NCBI GenBank assembly: GCA_947499005.1 | Contig: CANMML010000008.1 | Location: 80,963 to 144,962, forward strand | Direction of reading: 5' to 3' | DNA length: 64,000 nt | DNA from: an uncultured Aquimarina sp. | GTDB lineage: Bacteria; Bacteroidota; Bacteroidia; Flavobacteriales; Flavobacteriaceae | Notes under the pieces: model-generated | Seen by the model: only the letters and a program-made list of their open reading frames with translations | Told to the model about the DNA's origin: nothing | Database searches by the model: none | Made by a program: the position numbers and the translations under genes | In this document: positions 9,223 to 17,990 of the stretch, piece after piece | Position numbering within the stretch: the stretch's first letter is position 1 | Layout of the letters: each line of letters starts with the position of its first letter

Positions 9223-9699
9223 TTAGGCAAAAATTCCATATTCTATTCTATTAAGCTCTGCCATAACCATTTCCTTGCCATAAGAATCTTTTAATAACTC
9301 TGCTGGTTTCATATTACCTAATGCCATAGAAGGGATTTGCAGCCATTTATAAAAAAGCTGAGGATCACCAAAAACACTAGCTCCTAGTTGAGTTACCTCT
9401 GCCAGTTCTATGATTTTCTCTGTATGTATAGGTTTAAAACGAAAGTCTTCATCTTTTTTATGACGTTGTAACGTTTTAAGAGATAAATTTAAATACTCTG
9501 CCCAATCATTATCAGAAAAAGGAGTTGATTCCTTTACCTTACTAAAAGCATCGTAAGTAAACCCTTTTCGAATTGAATGAATAACAAGCATTTTATTATC
9601 AAAGAAACTACCGTATTCTGCTGCAGGTTCAGCAATATTTATTGCTAAATTGCTTTCTAAAGTATCTATATCATACTTTTTAGTTTTCTTCGCACACAT
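9223..9699 (-). CDS. Xre/MbcA/ParS-type antitoxin of the RES toxin
   Basis: DUF2384-type antitoxin. The N-terminal two thirds form an HTH-like region (FSDNDWAEYLNLSLKTLQRH). The C-terminal toxin-binding domain contains ALGNMKPAELLKDSYG and a hydrophobic tail that would plug the toxin active site. The frame is open to a TTG at 9720, but that codon overlaps the -7 box TAAATTTG, so I take the ATG at 9699 (158 residues). It is co-transcribed with the RES toxin and is expected to repress its own promoter through the twin palindromes upstream. Confidence 0.88.
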   Translation of the reverse strand: MCAKKTKKYDIDTLESNLAINIAEPAAEYGSFFDNKMLVIHSIRKGFTYDAFSKVKESTPFSDNDWAEYLNLSLKTLQRHKKDEDFRFKPIHTEKIIELAEVTQLGASVFGDPQLFYKWLQIPSMALGNMKPAELLKDSYGKEMVMAELNRIEYGIFA

Positions 9700-9702
9700 A
9701 AG

Positions 9703-9739
9703 ATAGACATTTGTCTTCAAATTTAAGACTTATGTCTAT
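9703..9739 (-). promoter_or_regulatory. Promoter and twin operator of the RES/Xre module
   Basis: Two palindromes, AGACATTTGTCT (9705-9716) and AGACTTATGTCT (9726-9737), share the form AGAC-N4-GTCT, with centres 21 bp apart. Together they also form a larger inverted repeat, ATAGACAT(TT)GTCTT and its mirror. The 7-base spacer carries, on the minus strand, the -7 box TAAATTTG (9718-9725). Binding of an HTH antitoxin to both sites would cover the promoter on the same helix face. Confidence 0.7.
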
Positions 9740-9762
9740 ATCTAAAAAGCTTTTTTTAAACT

Positions 9763-11262
9763 TTAACGTTTCCTCCAGAAAAAAGGTGTTAACAGAATAA
9801 GCACTGTAAATAATTCTAAACGACCAATAAGCATTAGGAAAGAACACCACCATTTTGCCAATTCTGGCAAAGAATTGAAGTTATTAACTGGACTTAATTG
9901 ACCAAAAGCTGGGCCAACATTCCCTAAAGAAGTTGCAGCTCCTCCAATTGCAGATTCAAAATCTAATCCTAACATTCCTAAAACCAAAGCTCCAATAATA
10001 AAAGATAAAAAGTATAGAATAAAAAAGCCTAGGATAGTATATGCAATCTCTTTATTCACGGCCTTATCATTATACCTAACTGGTAAAATAGCATTGGGAT
10101 GTAAAGATCTTCTAAATTCTAAAAAACCATTTTTAATAGTTATAATATGCCTTACAATTTTAATACCCCCAGATGTAGATCCTGCCGATCCACCTGAAAA
10201 CATTAATCCAAAGAAGAAAATTGTCAAAAATGGTGTCCACATCGTATAATCTGCCGATACGAAACCAGTCGTAGTAACTACAGCCAAAATTTGAAAAATA
10301 GCATGTCGAAAAGCACTTTCAAATTCTCCCCACACCATTGGATGATCAATAGAAGATTTTGAAACATCTGCTTGGTAATACACAATTAAACCTACCATGA
10401 TTGTAAATCCTAAAATATACCTCGCATAATAACGAAACTCTTCATCTTCCCATATTCTTCGTAGCTTACCTTTAAACAGAAAATAACTTAACACAAAATT
10501 TGCTCCTGCCAAAAACATAAACACTATTATGATCCATTGTATCCAAGGGTTATCATTCCAATGTGCCACACTAGCATTTTTAGTAGAAAAGCCTCCCGTT
10601 GACAAAGTACTCATCGCATGATTTAAGGCATCAAAGAAACTCATCCCTGCTATTCTTAACAAGATAGTCTCCAATATTGTATACCCTACATAGATCAACC
10701 ACAAACGCTTCGCTGTATCTGTAATCCTAGGATGTAACTTATCTGCACTAGGACCAGGTGCTTCTGCAGCAAACAACTGCATTCCCCCAACTCCTAAAAG
10801 AGGTAAAATGGCAATAGCTAAAACTATAATTCCCATTCCGCCAATCCAATGAGTTAAACTTCTCCAGATAAGTACGCCTTTTGGCATACTTTCTATATCA
10901 TCTAAAATAGAAGCTCCTGTCGTGGTATACCCCGAAATCGTTTCAAAAAAAGCATTTGTAAAATCAGGGATGGATCCTGTAAAGACATAGGGCAAAGTAC
11001 CACTAAGAGACATAAATATCCATCCAAAGGTTACTACAATGTACCCTTCTCGCTTTCCTAAATCTTTCTTTACATGATCTTTAGTTTGAAACATAAAAAT
11101 CAAACCTAAAAACATCGTTAACAAAGCAGATAATGACATTTCTATTCCTACTCCATCATTATAAGCAAAACTAAATACTGTAGCAATGAACATAAAAGCT
11201 CCATTGCAAAGAAGTAGTAGCCCTAAAATGTGAAATATAATTTTATAATTCAGCTTAGGCAT
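9763..11262 (-). CDS. trkH: TrkH-type potassium uptake membrane subunit
   Basis: K+ channel-like subunit of the Trk/Ktr superfamily in the inner membrane. The four pore-loop filter segments are visible in order: SGYTTTGAS, STGGFSTKN, TTTGFVSADY and LGNVGPAFG. Length 499 is normal for TrkH. Its start overlaps the stop of trkA by one base, so the two form an operon in the order trkA-trkH. A self-complementary AAAAAGCTTTTT lies just after the stop, before the antitoxin promoter. Confidence 0.94.
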   Translation of the reverse strand: MPKLNYKIIFHILGLLLLCNGAFMFIATVFSFAYNDGVGIEMSLSALLTMFLGLIFMFQTKDHVKKDLGKREGYIVVTFGWIFMSLSGTLPYVFTGSIPDFTNAFFETISGYTTTGASILDDIESMPKGVLIWRSLTHWIGGMGIIVLAIAILPLLGVGGMQLFAAEAPGPSADKLHPRITDTAKRLWLIYVGYTILETILLRIAGMSFFDALNHAMSTLSTGGFSTKNASVAHWNDNPWIQWIIIVFMFLAGANFVLSYFLFKGKLRRIWEDEEFRYYARYILGFTIMVGLIVYYQADVSKSSIDHPMVWGEFESAFRHAIFQILAVVTTTGFVSADYTMWTPFLTIFFFGLMFSGGSAGSTSGGIKIVRHIITIKNGFLEFRRSLHPNAILPVRYNDKAVNKEIAYTILGFFILYFLSFIIGALVLGMLGLDFESAIGGAATSLGNVGPAFGQLSPVNNFNSLPELAKWWCSFLMLIGRLELFTVLILLTPFFWRKR

Positions 11263-12611
11263 TAGGCAAATAATTTTTCAACTTGAACAATCGCTTTAGG
11301 TAAGCAACAAATAACGACTTTATCCTCCTTTTGAATCACAAAATCTCCTAAAGGAATTAACCCTCTTCCATCTCTTACCACACCAGCTACAACTGCATTA
11401 CGAGGGAAGTCAATATCCTTGATTTTAGAATTAACAACTTTTGTTTTCTCTTTAACCTGAAATTCCAATAATTCGGCATTCATATTAGTTAGCTTGGTCA
11501 TAGCCAATACCTCTCCTCTACGGATATATCTAAAAATACTATTAGCCGCTAATAACTTTTTATTAATCAAAGTATCTACACCTATTGAATGTGATAATTG
11601 AAAATAATCTATATTTTCAACTAAGGCTATTGTTTTCTTAACACCCTTAGATTTAGCTACTAAACAAGAAATTATATTAGTTTCCGAATTTCCTGTTACA
11701 GCAATAAAGGCATCCATATCATGCAAATTTTCTTCTTCAAGTAATTCTACATTTCTACCATCTCCTTTAATAACCAAAGCTTTTGGTAAACTATCCGCCA
11801 AATCAAAAGCTCTATCGTCTTTTCGTTCGATCAATTTTATATCAAATTTCTTCTCGCATAAGTCTTTAGCTGTATTGAAACCTATTTTACTACCACCGAG
11901 AATCATAACATCTTTTATCTTTTCCTTCTCTTTCCCTATAGACTTACGAAGTGGCTCCACTCCTTCTGCTGTTGTAATAAAATACACTTGATCACCTGCC
12001 TTGAAAAGCGTATTACCTCTCGGGATTATTGTAAAAGAAGTACTCTCCCTTTGTATTGCTAAAGGCATAAACATTAGATCTGGTACTAGCTTAGCTGCTT
12101 CTTGAACCGTTTTACCAATAAAAGATGCATTTTCCGTAAGCGTGGTACCTACCATAATTAAGGCTCCATCTTCAAATTGATACGTTTCTGTAAATGCAGA
12201 TTGGTTTAATAACAAACTGATTTCATTTGCAGCAAGTAACTCTGGTGAAATCAATTCATCGATTCCAAACTTTTTAAAACCAACTATTCCATTATTACTT
12301 ATGTATTCTGTATTTGAAATTCTAGCGATCGATTGTTTTACTCCTAATTCATTCGCTAATACACAAATTGTAATATTTGCAGATTCATAACCTGTAACAG
12401 AAATAATAAGGTCAGCTGTTTCAACTTTAGCTTTTTGTAGAACACTAATAGATGTAGCATCTCCTTTAATAGCTCTTATATCTAGATGATTCTCTGCATA
12501 AGAAAGAGATTCTGTATTGGTATCTATAAGCGTGATATCTTGCGATTCGTAGGACAATAGTTTTGCTAGGTGAAAACCTACCTCCCCTGCTCCGGCAATA
12601 ATTATCTTCAT
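11262..12611 (-). CDS. trkA: TrkA potassium uptake regulatory subunit
   Basis: Cytosolic gating ring protein of TrkH with two tandem RCK units. The first Rossmann domain opens with IIIAGAGEVGFHLA and has the acidic DT at the end of beta-2. A TrkA-C domain follows, then a second Rossmann domain beginning VMILGGSKIGFNTA (about residue 232) and a second TrkA-C domain. Length 449 matches duplicated TrkA proteins. First gene of the trkAH operon, divergent from menG across 178 bases. Confidence 0.94.
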   Translation of the reverse strand: MKIIIAGAGEVGFHLAKLLSYESQDITLIDTNTESLSYAENHLDIRAIKGDATSISVLQKAKVETADLIISVTGYESANITICVLANELGVKQSIARISNTEYISNNGIVGFKKFGIDELISPELLAANEISLLLNQSAFTETYQFEDGALIMVGTTLTENASFIGKTVQEAAKLVPDLMFMPLAIQRESTSFTIIPRGNTLFKAGDQVYFITTAEGVEPLRKSIGKEKEKIKDVMILGGSKIGFNTAKDLCEKKFDIKLIERKDDRAFDLADSLPKALVIKGDGRNVELLEEENLHDMDAFIAVTGNSETNIISCLVAKSKGVKKTIALVENIDYFQLSHSIGVDTLINKKLLAANSIFRYIRRGEVLAMTKLTNMNAELLEFQVKEKTKVVNSKIKDIDFPRNAVVAGVVRDGRGLIPLGDFVIQKEDKVVICCLPKAIVQVEKLFA

Positions 12612-12660
12612 TTTATATTTTTTAAAACTCTCAATACAATATTAATAGTATCGAGAAGTG

Positions 12661-12692
12661 GCTTAAAGCATCAAGAAGAAATCGCTTTAAGC
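12661..12692. repeat. Inverted repeat GCTTAAAGC/GCTTTAAGC between trkA and menG
   Basis: Perfect 9-bp arms with a 14-base spacer in the divergent promoter region. It could be an operator or a fragment of the TTAAGC-type repeat seen at 7612-7695. Confidence 0.45.
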
Positions 12693-12765
12693 GCTGTACA
12701 AATGTATGCATAAATTATAACGCTTGTACAGGTCTATTTTATTATTCCCTATAACATCAAACCCC

Positions 12766-12773
12766 TATATTTG
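12766..12773 (+). promoter_or_regulatory. -7 box TATATTTG of menG
   Basis: Exact TAnnTTTG match, 16 bases before the ATG at 12790. Confidence 0.6.
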
Positions 12774-12789
12774 CGCAAAGCTTTAATCT

Positions 12790-13518
12790 ATGCAGAAAAA
12801 AGTAACACCTTATCAAGATTCTAACGATTCTAAAAAACAACAAGTAACCGAAATGTTTGATAATATCTCGGGAAGCTATGATGAATTGAACCGAGTTATA
12901 TCCTTAGGTATCGATATAAAATGGAGAGAAAAAGTGGTAGCGTTGGTTAAAGAAACCAATCCTAATAAAATACTTGATGTAGCTACAGGAACTGGTGATC
13001 TTGCTATAAATCTAGTAAAAACAGGTGCTGAAGAAATTATTGGCTTAGACATTTCTAGCGGAATGTTAGAGGTCGGAAGAAAAAAAATCTTAGAAAAATC
13101 TTTAGACTCAAAAATAAAGATGGTTTTAGGTGATGGTGAAAGCATTGATTATGCAGATAATTATTTCGACGCAATTACAGTTTCCTTTGGAGTTCGAAAT
13201 TTTGAAAACCTAGAACAAGGCTTATCCGAAATACTGAGAGTTCTAAAGCCTGGAGGTATTTTTACCGTATTAGAAACCTCTGTTCCTACTAAATTTCCTT
13301 TTAAACAAGGGTACCACTTCTATTGTAATGTTTTTTTACCGCTTATAGGTAAACTTTTCTCAAAAGATAAGGTTGCATACTCTTATTTAAGTAAAAGTGC
13401 AGCTGTTTTTCCATACGGTGAGGAGTTTAACAATATTTTACGTAAAATTGGGTTTATAAATGTGGTAGATAAACCTCAAACATTAGGAGTAGCTACTATA
13501 TATACCTCAAGTAAATAA
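12790..13518 (+). CDS. menG: Demethylmenaquinone methyltransferase (UbiE/MenG)
   Basis: SAM-dependent C-methylation of demethylmenaquinone, the last step to menaquinone, the main quinone of Flavobacteriaceae. The methyltransferase motif I is ILDVATGTGDLAI, and the family signatures YDELNRVISLGID, DNYFDAITVSFGVRNF and RVLKPGG are all present. Length 242 is standard. It is followed after 2 bases by porT on the same strand. Confidence 0.94.
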   Translation: MQKKVTPYQDSNDSKKQQVTEMFDNISGSYDELNRVISLGIDIKWREKVVALVKETNPNKILDVATGTGDLAINLVKTGAEEIIGLDISSGMLEVGRKKILEKSLDSKIKMVLGDGESIDYADNYFDAITVSFGVRNFENLEQGLSEILRVLKPGGIFTVLETSVPTKFPFKQGYHFYCNVFLPLIGKLFSKDKVAYSYLSKSAAVFPYGEEFNNILRKIGFINVVDKPQTLGVATIYTSSK

Positions 13519-13520
13519 AC

Positions 13521-14255
13521 ATGGTGAAAAAACTGTTTTTTATAATCTTATTTTGCGCTTTTTCTTCACAGATCAATGCACAAGGAGTATTCAATTTATT
13601 TTCGAAAGATAAAGTTCAAAACAGACAAAATCACGATAAAAAGAAATATCGATGGGGATATTATCTAGGTTTAAATGGTCTTGATTATAATATAGATTAT
13701 ATACAAGAACGCGCTGAATTTAGACCAGAAAATCAAGATATTGAAATTACTAAAACTGTTGGTTTCAATGTAGGTTTAATTGGAAACCTTCGTATCAATG
13801 ACCACTTAGACTTAAGAACTGAACCTGGGGTGATTTTTAATGATCGTCAATTATTTTTTCCAAATATTGTAGGTAGTTCTAATGACAACACTAGAGACAT
13901 TAAAACTACTGCTGTATACATCCCTCTACTAGTTAAGTTTTCGACAAAGCGTTTAAATAACTTCAAACCTTTTATCACTGCTGGGGTATCTACAATGATC
14001 AACTTATCGAGTAATGAAGATAATCCCGATGATAATTCTGCTGGGCAATTCCGGACAAAAACGAATTCATTAAATTATGAACTAGGATTTGGTATTGATT
14101 TCTTTTTACCTTATTTCAAATTCACACCAACCATAAGAGGTATTTGGAGTCTTACGGATGAAGTTGTTCCCGATGCAGACCCTCAAAGCAATTATACTCG
14201 ACCTATAGAAAAACTAGCTACTACAGGTGTTTTCTTGAATTTTATTTTTCAGTAA
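13521..14255 (+). CDS. porT: PorT/SprT family outer-membrane protein (type IX secretion)
   Basis: A 244-residue predicted beta-barrel with a signal peptide (about residues 1-20, ending SQINAQ). The segment KYRWGYYLGLNGLDYNIDY is characteristic of PorT, followed by VGFNVGLIG, LDLRTEPGV and TTAVYIPLLVKFS. PorT/SprT is required for type IX secretion in Porphyromonas and Flavobacterium. It forms a two-gene unit with menG (2-base gap). The name rests on family resemblance read by eye. Confidence 0.85.
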   Translation: MVKKLFFIILFCAFSSQINAQGVFNLFSKDKVQNRQNHDKKKYRWGYYLGLNGLDYNIDYIQERAEFRPENQDIEITKTVGFNVGLIGNLRINDHLDLRTEPGVIFNDRQLFFPNIVGSSNDNTRDIKTTAVYIPLLVKFSTKRLNNFKPFITAGVSTMINLSSNEDNPDDNSAGQFRTKTNSLNYELGFGIDFFLPYFKFTPTIRGIWSLTDEVVPDADPQSNYTRPIEKLATTGVFLNFIFQ

Positions 14256-14890
14256 AACGGATACTTTCGCTCACAATAGTGAGATTTAAAATATAGCTTC
14301 AATTCCATTTTAAGCTAGTAAATAAACTTTACCTATCTTCTATTTTGTGCTTTTCAGCTATTGATAGCTCTTTTCTTTTATTCAACATGATTTAACAATA
14401 GAAAATCTATTCTGTATTGAAATCTCTTTAAAATCAACGTTGTGCTCTTCCTTTAAACGTTGCTATGCTATTAAACTAAGACAGCAAAGATTTCATTGAG
14501 ATTGACCATCATAACGAAGTTCTAGTACCTAACACCAATAAACATTAAAAGCGCCATAAAAGTAAGCCCTATTTTCCCAATTACTGCGTTACAAAATGTT
14601 TCCATAGTTTGGGCTGCACAAAAATTTAGCGCCTTGTACATAGAAAATAGCATATCATTTTAAAATATCGTTTTTAAAACTTAATTAGTATAAATCGAGT
14701 AAAAAGCTTATTTCTGAGAAAAGATAAAGCAACCTAAATATATTTAGATTGCTTTACTAATAAAAAAAACTTAAAAAATCAGCGCATGTTATAAAACAAT
14801 CCTCGCAAGTCATAACACTAAACTCTTTATTATGAAAAAGGATATCAAAATAACATGACTGCGAGGATATGCTCTATAAAAACATTTAAT
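14256..14890. other. 635-base intergenic stretch without a convincing gene
   Basis: Between porT (+) and the 3' end of the nrt operon (-). The only open frames are very short, for example a 25-codon frame on the minus strand near 14607. The one notable structure is the long-loop inverted repeat at 14799-14868. No tRNA, terminator with T-run or known RNA motif was seen for the porT side. Confidence 0.5.
14799..14868 (-). terminator. Long-loop inverted repeat downstream of the nrt operon
   Basis: ATCCTCGCAAGTCAT (14799-14813) pairs with ATGACTGCGAGGAT (14855-14868), with one bulged base and about 41 bases between the arms. On the minus strand the second arm is followed by TTGTTTTAT. It lies about 22 bases after the end of the nrtD-like gene, where a terminator or mRNA-stabilising hairpin would be. 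The long loop makes a classic terminator less certain. Confidence 0.4.
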
Positions 14891-15706
14891 TTAATGTTCT
14901 AAGAAATTAATTAAATGCTCTCTGTATTTGTAATAATCTGGGTGCTCTATTAATTCAGCTCTATTTCGTGGTCTTTCAAAATCAATTTCTAGAATATCTC
15001 CTACTTTTGCTCTAGGCCCAGAAGTCATCATAATTACACGGTCTGCTAATAAAATCGATTCATCAACATCATGAGTAATCATTACTGCAGTAATCTTTTC
15101 TTGATTCCAAACCTCAACTAATACATCTTGTAACTCCCCTCTTGTTAATGAATCTAACATTCCAAAAGGTTCGTCTAATAAAAGAACTTTAGGCTTCAAT
15201 GCAAATGCACGTGCAATACCAACACGTTGTTGCATCCCTTGTGAAAGATCTTTAGCTGTTTTAAACATAGAATCTTCCAATCCTACTTTAGCCAAATAAT
15301 ATTTTACAATATCGTCACGATCTTTTTTTGTTCCATGTGCAAATACTTGCTTTACACCAAGCATAACATTATCATAAGCAGACAACCATGGCAATAAACT
15401 TGGAGACTGAAAAATTACAGCTCTATCTGGGCCTGCCCCTTTTACCGTTTGATTATCGGCAACAATAGTACCTCTAGAAATTTCGTTTAAACCTGCAATC
15501 ATGGTAAGTAATGTAGATTTACCACATCCTGAATGCCCAATAATTGATATAAATTCTTCTTTTTTGACTTTTAAATCTAAATCATCTAAAACTACATAGT
15601 CGCCTTTCGGAGTTGGGTAAATTTTAGTGACTTTATTAATGTCTAACATGATGTCATTACTGAACAATCCGTTATCCACTTTATTTTGTTTTATGGTAGT
15701 TTCCAT
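14891..15706 (-). CDS. nrtD: NrtD-type nitrate ABC importer ATPase
   Basis: A 271-residue ATPase of the nitrate/taurine importer class. It has Walker A GHSGCGKST, signature LSQGMQQRVGIARA, Walker B VLLLDEPFGMLD and switch His in VMITHDVDE, so it looks fully competent. The C-terminus (FERPRNRAELIEHPDYY) is that of NrtD/TauB-type proteins. Last gene of an operon nrtA-nrtB-nrtC-nrtD. It is paired with the second ATPase gene upstream, which lacks the switch His. Confidence 0.88.
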   Translation of the reverse strand: METTIKQNKVDNGLFSNDIMLDINKVTKIYPTPKGDYVVLDDLDLKVKKEEFISIIGHSGCGKSTLLTMIAGLNEISRGTIVADNQTVKGAGPDRAVIFQSPSLLPWLSAYDNVMLGVKQVFAHGTKKDRDDIVKYYLAKVGLEDSMFKTAKDLSQGMQQRVGIARAFALKPKVLLLDEPFGMLDSLTRGELQDVLVEVWNQEKITAVMITHDVDESILLADRVIMMTSGPRAKVGDILEIDFERPRNRAELIEHPDYYKYREHLINFLEH

Positions 15707-15771
15707 ATATAATTTCTTTATGTCAATAGAATAACATTCTATTTCTATTTTATTGAACTCCCTTTTATGGT

Positions 15772-16632
15772 TTACACTCTTGTTCCTTGGAACAATTTAG
15801 ACTTCAATATAGGCTTCAATTCGGGCAAATGATATTCCTTAGTTATATCTTTTGCTCTTTCTTCACCAATTTTAATTAAATAAGCAGTAATAGAATTTCT
15901 TAATTTCTTAAAATTATCATCGCTATTTAATGCCGTTTTATCTCTTGGTCGGTCAATATTTACATCAAAGACAGGACCTAAAGTTGCTTTTGGTCCTGGA
16001 CGCAATGGAATAATACGATCTGCCATATAAATACCCTCATCAACATCGTTGGTGATTAGCAAAGCTGTACGCTTATCTTTACCCCAAATACTTAATATTT
16101 CATCCTGTAGTGTACCACGAGTTAATGCATCTAATGCACTCAAAGGTTCGTCCATCAAAATTACATCTGGACTCATAGACAAAGCTCTAGTTACAGATAC
16201 ACGCTGACGCATACCTCCTGAAAGTGCTTTTGGTAATTTATTTATCGCATGCGACAATCCTACCATTCCTACATAATCCTCAACACGCTTTTTTAATTTA
16301 TCTTTTGACCAATCTTTAAAACGTTCTTTTACTGCCATCCCGACATTGCTTCGAACATTTAACCAAGGTAGTAATGAATAATTCTGAAAGATCAATCCTC
16401 TTTCGTGACTTGGACCCGTAATAGGTTCTCCTTTATATAAAACTTCTCCTTCATCTGGAAATTCTAACCCTGCAAGCATTTTTATCAGCGTAGTTTTACC
16501 ACTTCCTGAAAATCCTACAATAGCGACAAACTCTCCTTCTTCAATTTTTAAATTTATATTTTTAAGTATTTCGACACGGTCTTTCCCCGTTCCGTAAGAC
16601 TTTGATACGTTTTTTAATTCAATGTGTGCCAT
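15772..16632 (-). CDS. nrtC: NrtC-type nitrate ABC importer ATPase with altered switch histidine
   Basis: A 286-residue ATPase with Walker A GFSGSGKTT, signature LSGGMRQRVSVTRA and Walker B VILMDEPLSALD. The switch region reads ALLITNDVDEG, with Asn where His is usual. The tail (DINRPRDKTALN-like, then EEYHLPELKP) extends slightly beyond a minimal ATPase but has no NrtA-like fusion domain, unlike cyanobacterial NrtC. It probably forms a heterodimer with the downstream ATPase, giving one canonical and one degenerate site. 65 bases separate the two genes. Confidence 0.85.
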   Translation of the reverse strand: MAHIELKNVSKSYGTGKDRVEILKNINLKIEEGEFVAIVGFSGSGKTTLIKMLAGLEFPDEGEVLYKGEPITGPSHERGLIFQNYSLLPWLNVRSNVGMAVKERFKDWSKDKLKKRVEDYVGMVGLSHAINKLPKALSGGMRQRVSVTRALSMSPDVILMDEPLSALDALTRGTLQDEILSIWGKDKRTALLITNDVDEGIYMADRIIPLRPGPKATLGPVFDVNIDRPRDKTALNSDDNFKKLRNSITAYLIKIGEERAKDITKEYHLPELKPILKSKLFQGTRV

Positions 16633-16639
16633 AACAATT

Positions 16640-16716
16640 AATTCAAAATTTAATATTTAAAATTCAATATTAAGTCAACAAACAAATTTTGAATGTTGAA
16701 CCTTAAACCTTGAATT
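16640..16716. repeat. Low-complexity ATTCAA/TTTAAA word repeats between nrtB and nrtC
   Basis: The 86-base gap is made of repeated words (TTCAAAATTT, AAAATTCAA, TTTTGAAT, CCTTAAACCTTGAATT) that partly read as inverted copies. No clear promoter or terminator. Similar in style, though not in sequence, to the repeat at 7612. Confidence 0.35.
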
Positions 16717-16719
16717 AGG

Positions 16720-17805
16720 CTACTGCTCTGTAAATGTTACTAATTTCTGTATAGAGAACATGATACGATCTAACATAAACCCTATAATACCAATCACAAA
16801 CATTGCTGCAATGATCTTAGCATTCGAATCGTTAGCTCCATTCTGGAATTCTTCCCAAACAAATGTCCCTAATCCTGGGCTTTGAGATAATAATTCAATA
16901 GCAATTAGTACCATCCATGCTACAGATACAGTAATACGTAATCCTGTAAAAATTAATGGAAAGGCTGATGGCAATACAATTTTAAATACTTTTTGACCAA
17001 CGCTTAAGTTCAATACTTTAGCTACATTAATAAAGTCATTATCTACAGATGAAACACCTAAAGTCGTATTCACTAAAGTTGCCCACATTGCACATAAACC
17101 TACTGCAATGAATGATATGATAAATGAAACGTCACCATCATATGATAATGTTAATGTTTTAACAATCATATACACTAATAGGAACCAAACTACTGGAGAT
17201 ACTGGTTTGAAAATTTGAATTAACCAATTTACTGAAGACCTAAGCGTTTCACTTAGTCCTAAAAGCATACCAATTGGTACTGCTAATAACAAGGCTAATA
17301 TAAACCCACAGAATACCGTCCAAAGACTTGTCTTAATTTGGTCTACAAATGAAGGTCTACCTGTATACGTAATCGCTGCTAAACCTTGCGCTTCACGCTT
17401 CTCATTCGTTTTTGCTACTCGCTCTTTAAATGCTTTTTTCTTAACACTAATCGCTTTATGATCCGCTAGCAAGTTTTTGAAAGCACTCCACACTGCTTTA
17501 GGTGCAGGTAATGAATTTACAGTACTTTCGCCAGATTCAATTCTTGCTAATTCGGCGGTTACACCTGCTTCGCCCTTTGAGGCTCTTGCAGATTCTATTT
17601 TGAAATCTTTTTCTACGTTATATAATTTTTTTGCTCCTACATTCCATAGAATCATGAACAAAAAGATAGAGATTATAGGAAAAAAAACCTTTTGAAATAA
17701 TGCTGTAAGATTCTTCTTAACATCTTCTCCTGCAGCTAAACGTACTGCTGGTTCGAAAAATCCTAAACCAATAAATCTTAAAACATTAATAATTTTATCC
17801 TTCAT
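16720..17805 (-). CDS. nrtB: NrtB-type nitrate ABC importer permease
   Basis: Inner-membrane permease of the BPD superfamily. An N-terminal membrane segment (about 37-55) is followed by a charged, mostly soluble insert (about 60-145) and then a five- to six-helix permease core. The EAA-type loop lies near NVAKVLNLSVGQKVFKIVLP. Length 361 is longer than cyanobacterial NrtB because of the N-terminal insert, which seems characteristic of the Bacteroidota form. It partners the two ATPases and the lipoprotein NrtA of the same operon. Confidence 0.88.
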   Translation of the reverse strand: MKDKIINVLRFIGLGFFEPAVRLAAGEDVKKNLTALFQKVFFPIISIFLFMILWNVGAKKLYNVEKDFKIESARASKGEAGVTAELARIESGESTVNSLPAPKAVWSAFKNLLADHKAISVKKKAFKERVAKTNEKREAQGLAAITYTGRPSFVDQIKTSLWTVFCGFILALLLAVPIGMLLGLSETLRSSVNWLIQIFKPVSPVVWFLLVYMIVKTLTLSYDGDVSFIISFIAVGLCAMWATLVNTTLGVSSVDNDFINVAKVLNLSVGQKVFKIVLPSAFPLIFTGLRITVSVAWMVLIAIELLSQSPGLGTFVWEEFQNGANDSNAKIIAAMFVIGIIGFMLDRIMFSIQKLVTFTEQ

Positions 17806-17990
17806 AACTATAATATTTTTTTAGGGATTGTACAGTGTTGATTTTAACAACTAATAAATAGATAATAATAAGTATGTAGTAATTTGTTTTCTCAAGAAAT
17901 TTAGATAGATGAATTTTAAAAATTAAAGAAATGGGGAGCATCTGACCTCTCCCCAATTTCCCGTGTTAAAAAAATTCAACACTCCCTAAA
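17806..17990 (-). other. nrtA-nrtB intergenic gap with one half-site
   Basis: 185 AT-rich bases holding one TAAGTAT half-site at 17869-17875, matching the heptamer found upstream of the other nitrate genes. No gene seen. Confidence 0.35.

Noticed and set aside
9700..9720. TTG start and extra seven residues for the Xre antitoxin
   Set aside because: The TTG overlaps the -7 box TAAATTTG, so it would be upstream of the transcript start; the ATG at 9699 fits better.
14530..14607. 25-codon minus-strand frame with a hydrophobic C-terminal half in the empty region after porT
   Set aside because: Too short, no -7 box or supporting context, and AT-rich DNA gives such frames by chance.
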